A DNA stretch of 64,000 nt, taken from Bacilli bacterium. Lineage in GTDB: Bacteria; Bacillota_I; Bacilli_A; ML615J-28; CAG-313. Where the stretch lies: positions 1 through 64,000 of the forward strand of contig JAGBDV010000007.1 in the NCBI GenBank assembly GCA_017937305.1, written 5' to 3'. This document shows, piece after piece, positions 59,711 to 64,000 of the stretch. Made by a program: the position numbers and the translations under genes. Under the pieces are notes generated by a model. That model was not told the DNA's origin, made no database searches, and saw only the letters and a program-made list of their open reading frames with translations. Position 1 is the stretch's first letter. Every line of letters begins with the position of its first letter.

Positions 59711-62008
59711 ATGAGTAAAAAGGTAGAAAATTTATTAAAAAAATCATTATATGTACATAAAGAAGTGTTTGATGATGAAAAGAATTCAGCACTTTATAGA
59801 TGGAATAATAAAGAAGTTATAAGTAAATCATTATTATTTAATGGTGATACTTTAAATAATGTTACTGCTAGTTCTTGTGTAGAGTTGTCTTTATCTAATG
59901 AAGTATCTGATACTGCTTTAAAGTTGAGTTTATCGACGGATATTGAAAATGTAATTCCTCGTCCATGGCCAAGTGTAAGAATTAACCTTGGTGGGATTGA
60001 TTTATCAAAATATAACCGAATTGCTTATAATATTTATATAAAAAGTACTGGATATCAAAATCATTATTTTCAGTTTAGTGTCGGAAACAAGGGTGCTATG
60101 GAACATCATTCACCTAGCTTAGATCCAAATAAATGGAATTATTGTTTTTTTGAAATTGGAGATATTAAGAGGAATAATTGTGAAGAGCTAGTTATTGGCC
60201 CATGGTTAATGGGAACTCCACCTGAAGGGCTACCTTCTTATGAAATTTTTATTGATAGTATTTATGCAGAAGAAGTAGATGCTGATTATGTTGAAGGTTG
60301 GGATTTAGAAGAAAGAATTGCATATAGTCATGCAGGATACTTTTGTGATGCTACTAAGATTGCATTAACAAGTAAAAAAGTTTGTGATAAATTTGAAATT
60401 TTGAAAGATAATAATATTGTTCTTTCTAAAGATGTTAAAGAAATTACTGCAGATTTAGGTGTTTTTTATCAAATGGATTTTAGTGAAATAAGTGAAGAAG
60501 GCATTTATGTTATTAAATATGGTGATAAAGTTACTGGTGAATTTGAAATAAGCAATAATGCATATGATGAATCGATTTGGAAAAGTGTAAATTTCTTAAG
60601 ACTGCTTAGATGTGGTGAAGATATTCCAGGAGTTCATAGTGCATGTCATTTAAACTGTAGAACTATGCATCCTAATGGATCTAGTGTTCCAAACTTTGGT
60701 GGATGGCATGATGCAGGGGATGTATCTCAATTTGAAATTCCTACTGCTGAAATGGCTCATGCAATAATTGATTTAGCATATGCCGTTAAAGATATAGATG
60801 AATTAATGTATGAAAGATTACTTGAAGAAGCTAGAGTTGGTATTAACTGGTTACTTAGAACTAGATTTGGTGATGGTATGAGAGCTCTTGCAGTAACTTA
60901 TTCAATTTGGCGTAAGAATGTGTTAACTGCTGATAATAAAACTGTTTATAGTAATGTGGCTGAAAATGGACCATTTGAAAACTTCTGTGCTAGCGCAGCG
61001 CTTGCAAAAGCTTATCTTGCATATAATGATGAAAATAAAGTATTTGCGGATTGGTGCTTACGTTCTGCAAAAGAAGACTTTGAATTTGCTAAAGATGGGT
61101 ATGCTAAGGGAATTTATACTAAACGTTGGGGACCAAATGTTGATTCTCAAGTTTGCGGTCATGGAATAATTGCTGCTATTGAACTTTATAAATGTACATT
61201 AGATTCTTATTATATTGATATTGCTGCATCTTATGCAAAAATAGTTCTTTCATGTCAACAAAGTACTGATCCTAATTGGGATATTCCTTTAAAAGGTTTC
61301 TTCTATGAGGATCCTAAACATGAATGGATGTTAACTTATGAACATAGAGGACATGAACAGTCTCCTGTTCAAGGGCTTTGTATGTTATGTGAAGTAGCAC
61401 CAAATCATCCTGATTATGAGGCTTGGATTAATGGATTAAAGTTATATCGTGAGTATGTATTAGATTCAATGAAATTAACCAAACCTTATGGATTAGTTCC
61501 AGGACATGTTTATATTTTAGATAAGTTAAATAGTGATCGTTTTACAATTCCAGCTAGTTATGGAACGATTCCTGAGGGTATGGAAATACTAAGAAATCAA
61601 GCAAGAAGTGGGAAAAAACTCTCTGACAATGTTTACCTAAGAATATTTCCTGTAGCAGTACAAAGACGTGGGTATCATGCAACATTACTTAGTAAGACAA
61701 AAGCTATTAGTATGATTGCAAAGGTTTTAAATGATGAAGAGTTAAAACAAATTGCAATTGATCAATTAGAATGGATAATGGGTAAAAACCCTTTCGCATC
61801 AAGTACAATGTATGGATGTGGATATAATTATCATCCACTTTATGTAGCATTTTCTCGTCAAATGGTTGGAGCCCTTCCTGTTGGCATTATGACTAATGGT
61901 GATAATGATGCTCCATATTGGCCAGTAAGAGATCATGCAGTGTTTAAAGAAATATGGGGACATACAACTGGAAAGTACTTATGGGTACTTGCAGATTTAA
62001 TTAAATAA
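59711..62008 (+). CDS. Glycoside hydrolase family 9 enzyme, apparently cytoplasmic
   Basis: 765 residues. A carbohydrate-binding-like beta domain (about 20-190) and an N-terminal Ig-like domain (CelD_N type, about 200-285) are followed by the GH9 alpha/alpha barrel. The nucleophile/base motif GGWHDAGDVSQF is near residue 331, and the acid Glu is probably that of HAVFKEIWGH close to the C-terminus. GH9 enzymes cleave beta-1,4-glucans or related oligosaccharides, and some act as exo-enzymes. There is no signal peptide (MSKKVENLLKKSLYVHKEV), so it likely works on imported oligosaccharides. No sugar transporter is adjacent. Confidence 0.87.
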   Translation: MSKKVENLLKKSLYVHKEVFDDEKNSALYRWNNKEVISKSLLFNGDTLNNVTASSCVELSLSNEVSDTALKLSLSTDIENVIPRPWPSVRINLGGIDLSKYNRIAYNIYIKSTGYQNHYFQFSVGNKGAMEHHSPSLDPNKWNYCFFEIGDIKRNNCEELVIGPWLMGTPPEGLPSYEIFIDSIYAEEVDADYVEGWDLEERIAYSHAGYFCDATKIALTSKKVCDKFEILKDNNIVLSKDVKEITADLGVFYQMDFSEISEEGIYVIKYGDKVTGEFEISNNAYDESIWKSVNFLRLLRCGEDIPGVHSACHLNCRTMHPNGSSVPNFGGWHDAGDVSQFEIPTAEMAHAIIDLAYAVKDIDELMYERLLEEARVGINWLLRTRFGDGMRALAVTYSIWRKNVLTADNKTVYSNVAENGPFENFCASAALAKAYLAYNDENKVFADWCLRSAKEDFEFAKDGYAKGIYTKRWGPNVDSQVCGHGIIAAIELYKCTLDSYYIDIAASYAKIVLSCQQSTDPNWDIPLKGFFYEDPKHEWMLTYEHRGHEQSPVQGLCMLCEVAPNHPDYEAWINGLKLYREYVLDSMKLTKPYGLVPGHVYILDKLNSDRFTIPASYGTIPEGMEILRNQARSGKKLSDNVYLRIFPVAVQRRGYHATLLSKTKAISMIAKVLNDEELKQIAIDQLEWIMGKNPFASSTMYGCGYNYHPLYVAFSRQMVGALPVGIMTNGDNDAPYWPVRDHAVFKEIWGHTTGKYLWVLADLIK

Positions 62009-62031
62009 TTGTTTTTAACGAGGTGAATACT

Positions 62032-63477
62032 ATGGACTTAAATAATTATACTTTATTATGTGATTTTTATGAATTAACAATGGCTAATGGTTATTTTCAA
62101 ACAGATTACAAAGAAACAATTACATATTTTGATTTGTTTTATCGTAAGAATCCTGATAAAGGAGGATTTGTAATATTTGCAGGTCTTGAAAGCATTGTTG
62201 AATATATTAAAAATCTTCATTTCTTTGATGATGATATCGAATATTTAAGAAGAAAAGGAATATTCTGTGAAGAATTTTTAGAATATTTAAAAGATTTTAA
62301 ATTTACAGGCGATATTTATGCTGTAAAAGAAGGTACTCCTGTATTTCCTTATGAACCACTAATTACTGTTCGTGCTAAAGCCATTGAAGCGCAACTTATT
62401 GAAACATATTTGTTGCTTGCAGTAAACCATCAATCTCTTATTGCTACAAAAACTAGTCGTATTGTAAGAGCAGCTGAAGGGCGTCCAGTAATGGAATTTG
62501 GTAGTCGTCGTGCTCAAGGTACTGCTGCGGCAATTCTTGGTGCAAGAAGTGCATATATTGCAGGAGCTAGTGGTACTGCATGTACAATTGCAGAAGAAGA
62601 ATATGGTGTTCCTGCTCTTGGTACAATGGCTCACTCATGGATTCAAATGTTTGATACGGAATATGAGGCTTTTGAAACATATTGTAAATTATATCCGAAT
62701 AATGTGGTGTTATTAGTTGATACTTATGATGTTTTAAAATCAGGTGTACCTAATGCCATTAAAGCAATTAAAGAAATTTTACTTCCAATGGGAATTAAAA
62801 AAGCGGGCATTAGAATTGATTCTGGTGATATTGCTTATTTATCTAAAAAAGCTCATGATATGTTTGTAAAAGCAGGTCTTCCTTGGGTTACCATTTGTGT
62901 ATCAAATGGTCTAGATGAAAGACTAATTAGTGAACTTATTAATCAAAATGCATGTGTAGATTCATTTGGTGTTGGTGAAAGATTGATTACAGCATCAAGT
63001 GACCCAGTATTTGGTGGAGTTTATAAACTCGTTGCAATAGAAGACAAAGAAGGTAATATTATTCCTAAGATTAAAATTAGTGAAAATGAAGCTAAAATTA
63101 CTAACCCTCATTATAAAAAGATTTATCGATTATTTGAGAAAGATACAGATAAAGCAATAGCTGATGTAATGTGTTTATATGATGAAGTAATAGATGATTC
63201 TAAACCTTATGAAATCTTTGATCCTAATTATACTTGGAAAAGAAAAATAGTTGAAAACTTCTATGTTGAACCATTACAAGTTCCAATCTTTATCAATGGA
63301 GAATTAGTATATGATCTTCCAAGTCTTCAAGAAATTAGACTTTATTCTGCAAAAGAATTAGGTCGTCTTTGGGAAGAAGTTAAACGTTTTGATAATCCTC
63401 ATACTTATTATTTCGATTTATCTCAAAAATTATGGGATATTAAACACGAAATGTTAAGAAAAGGAAGAAAGGGTTAA
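62032..63477 (+). CDS. pncB: Nicotinate phosphoribosyltransferase
   Basis: 481 residues from ATG 62032, with GAGGTGA before it (a GTG at 62023 lies on that site). LLCDFYELTMANGYF opens the protein, EFGSRRAQGTAAA near 155 binds the substrate, the phosphorylated His is in GTMAHSWIQ near 202, and GIRIDSGDIAYLSKKA near 264 is a further family block. It makes nicotinate mononucleotide from nicotinate and PRPP, the Preiss-Handler step of NAD synthesis. A small membrane protein follows after one base. Confidence 0.95.
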   Translation: MDLNNYTLLCDFYELTMANGYFQTDYKETITYFDLFYRKNPDKGGFVIFAGLESIVEYIKNLHFFDDDIEYLRRKGIFCEEFLEYLKDFKFTGDIYAVKEGTPVFPYEPLITVRAKAIEAQLIETYLLLAVNHQSLIATKTSRIVRAAEGRPVMEFGSRRAQGTAAAILGARSAYIAGASGTACTIAEEEYGVPALGTMAHSWIQMFDTEYEAFETYCKLYPNNVVLLVDTYDVLKSGVPNAIKAIKEILLPMGIKKAGIRIDSGDIAYLSKKAHDMFVKAGLPWVTICVSNGLDERLISELINQNACVDSFGVGERLITASSDPVFGGVYKLVAIEDKEGNIIPKIKISENEAKITNPHYKKIYRLFEKDTDKAIADVMCLYDEVIDDSKPYEIFDPNYTWKRKIVENFYVEPLQVPIFINGELVYDLPSLQEIRLYSAKELGRLWEEVKRFDNPHTYYFDLSQKLWDIKHEMLRKGRKG

Positions 63478-63478
63478 T

Positions 63479-63835
63479 ATGGAAGAAGTAAAAGTAGTAA
63501 ATAAAAAACGTTGGATAGTTACAACAATAATTTCTGGCATTTTAATGCTTGCAGCTATTTTTTGTTGCATTATGTGGGCTTACATGATTAATGAACATTT
63601 TGAACTTCAAGCTAATGCAGAAAATTTTGAAGGTCTTGCATCAATTGGAATAATTATTGTTGGGATTATATTTGTTGCTGCATCAATAATAGCTTTAGTG
63701 ATTAGTACAATCATTAGTATAATTACAATAATTAAATCACAAAAGTTATTTAAAATATTAAATATTGTTTTTGTTACAATTAATGCTGCTATTCTAATTA
63801 TTGATGTAGTATTATTCTTTGTATTAAAAGGTTAA
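63479..63835 (+). CDS. Small membrane protein, unknown
   Basis: 118 residues with three clear membrane segments (about 13-34, 52-80, 90-115) and short polar termini. No family recognised. It begins one base after the pncB stop, so it is coupled to it, and it is followed by AAGGAG of the next gene. A link to nicotinate uptake is conceivable but not supported by a motif. Confidence 0.72.
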   Translation: MEEVKVVNKKRWIVTTIISGILMLAAIFCCIMWAYMINEHFELQANAENFEGLASIGIIIVGIIFVAASIIALVISTIISIITIIKSQKLFKILNIVFVTINAAILIIDVVLFFVLKG

Positions 63836-63853
63836 TAAGAAAGGAGTCATTTC

Positions 63854-64000
63854 ATGAAAAAATTACTTGCAACTGATTTAGATGGTACATTGCTTAAAGA
63901 TGATAAAACAGTGTCAATAAATACAATTAATACAATTCATGAAATGATTAATGAAGGACACCACTTTGTTGTTGCTACAGGCAGACCGTTTTTTAGAATT
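63854..64000 (+). CDS. Cof-type HAD phosphatase (3' end outside window)
   Basis: The first 49 residues are visible and in frame to the last base. MKKLLATDLDGTLLKDDKTVS carries the nucleophile Asp of HAD motif I (DLDGTL), and VVATGRPF is motif II. Cof-family enzymes dephosphorylate sugar phosphates or cofactors. AAGGAGTC precedes the ATG. It is the last gene of the pncB cluster within the window. Confidence 0.9.
   Translation, partial: MKKLLATDLDGTLLKDDKTVSINTINTIHEMINEGHHFVVATGRPFFRI

Noticed and set aside
1-64000. Recoded genetic code (TGA as Trp) as in Mycoplasma
   Set aside because: TGA is the stop of several genes here (EAL protein, metN, 54383 gene), and tryptophans are encoded by TGG.
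1-64000. CRISPR arrays, tRNA or rRNA genes, complete insertion sequences
   Set aside because: No regularly spaced short repeats, no TTCGANNC-type tRNA arms in a cloverleaf context, and no transposase-like reading frame were seen on reading through. A tRNA scan would settle the tRNA point.

Overview
The window comes from a very AT-rich, standard-code Bacillota genome. It most resembles the Bacilli/Erysipelotrichia-type anaerobes of animal guts. TGA is used as a stop (for example at 25482-25484 and 28575-28577), so this is not a recoded Mollicute. Evidence for an anaerobic, fermentative, Gram-positive-type cell includes lipobox lipoproteins, a giant secreted amidase with Listeria-Bacteroides repeats, AdhE, rubrerythrin with a Fur/PerR-type regulator, and a methionine T-box. 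Nearly all genes lie on the + strand. Extended -10 promoters (TGnTATAAT), AAGGAGG-type ribosome sites and hairpin-plus-U terminators are easy to see. No rRNA, tRNA, CRISPR array or intact insertion sequence was found.

Layout. 1-5898: 3' part of a giant cell-surface amidase. 6030-7660: a DegV lipid-binding protein and a convergent membrane-bound XRE regulator. 7716-11887: a MarR regulator with an operator palindrome and a heterodimeric ABC exporter. 11949-21380: housekeeping genes (exonuclease, acyltransferase, SIS protein, M29 and M3 peptidases, a VWA lipoprotein, nitroreductase, small membrane proteins). 21394-27209: a cyclic-di-GMP pair, namely a TetR-HTH/PAS/GAF/EAL fusion and a membrane GGDEF protein. 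27285-30065: methionine T-box plus metNIQ. 30104-32631: a structured leader and a polar amino-acid ABC importer whose binding protein looks circularly permuted. 32708-40949: kinase/HD pair, PLP lyase, Y-family polymerase with YolD-like partner, adhE with a coupled phosphotransferase, PlsC. 40955-47092: an accessory stretch with a frameshifted RhuM-type gene behind a long structured leader, a secreted metallopeptidase-like protein with a damaged 5' end, and a lipoprotein. 47101-52498: a second heterodimeric ABC exporter behind a perfect palindrome, a DUF362 ferredoxin-like protein and a lipoprotein. 52532-55854: small proteins and a three-gene membrane operon of unknown role. 55864-58579: a peroxide-stress cluster (Fur/PerR-type regulator with its own box, rubrerythrin, CoA-disulfide reductase-rhodanese). 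58597-64000: kinase, YdcF protein, GH9 glycosidase, nicotinate phosphoribosyltransferase, membrane protein, and the start of a HAD phosphatase.

The strongest leads for something undescribed are four. The first is the apparent natural circular permutation of the substrate-binding protein at 30328-31176. The second is the one-polypeptide fusion of a TetR-type HTH to an intact EAL domain with two degenerate GGDEF domains (21462-25484), paired with an intact GGDEF protein. The third is the 53410-55854 operon, in which a YcjF/DUF697-like membrane protein is followed by two mutually paralogous membrane-anchored proteins. The fourth is the leader RNA in front of the broken RhuM gene. Family assignments come from recognising motifs by eye; no database search was run.
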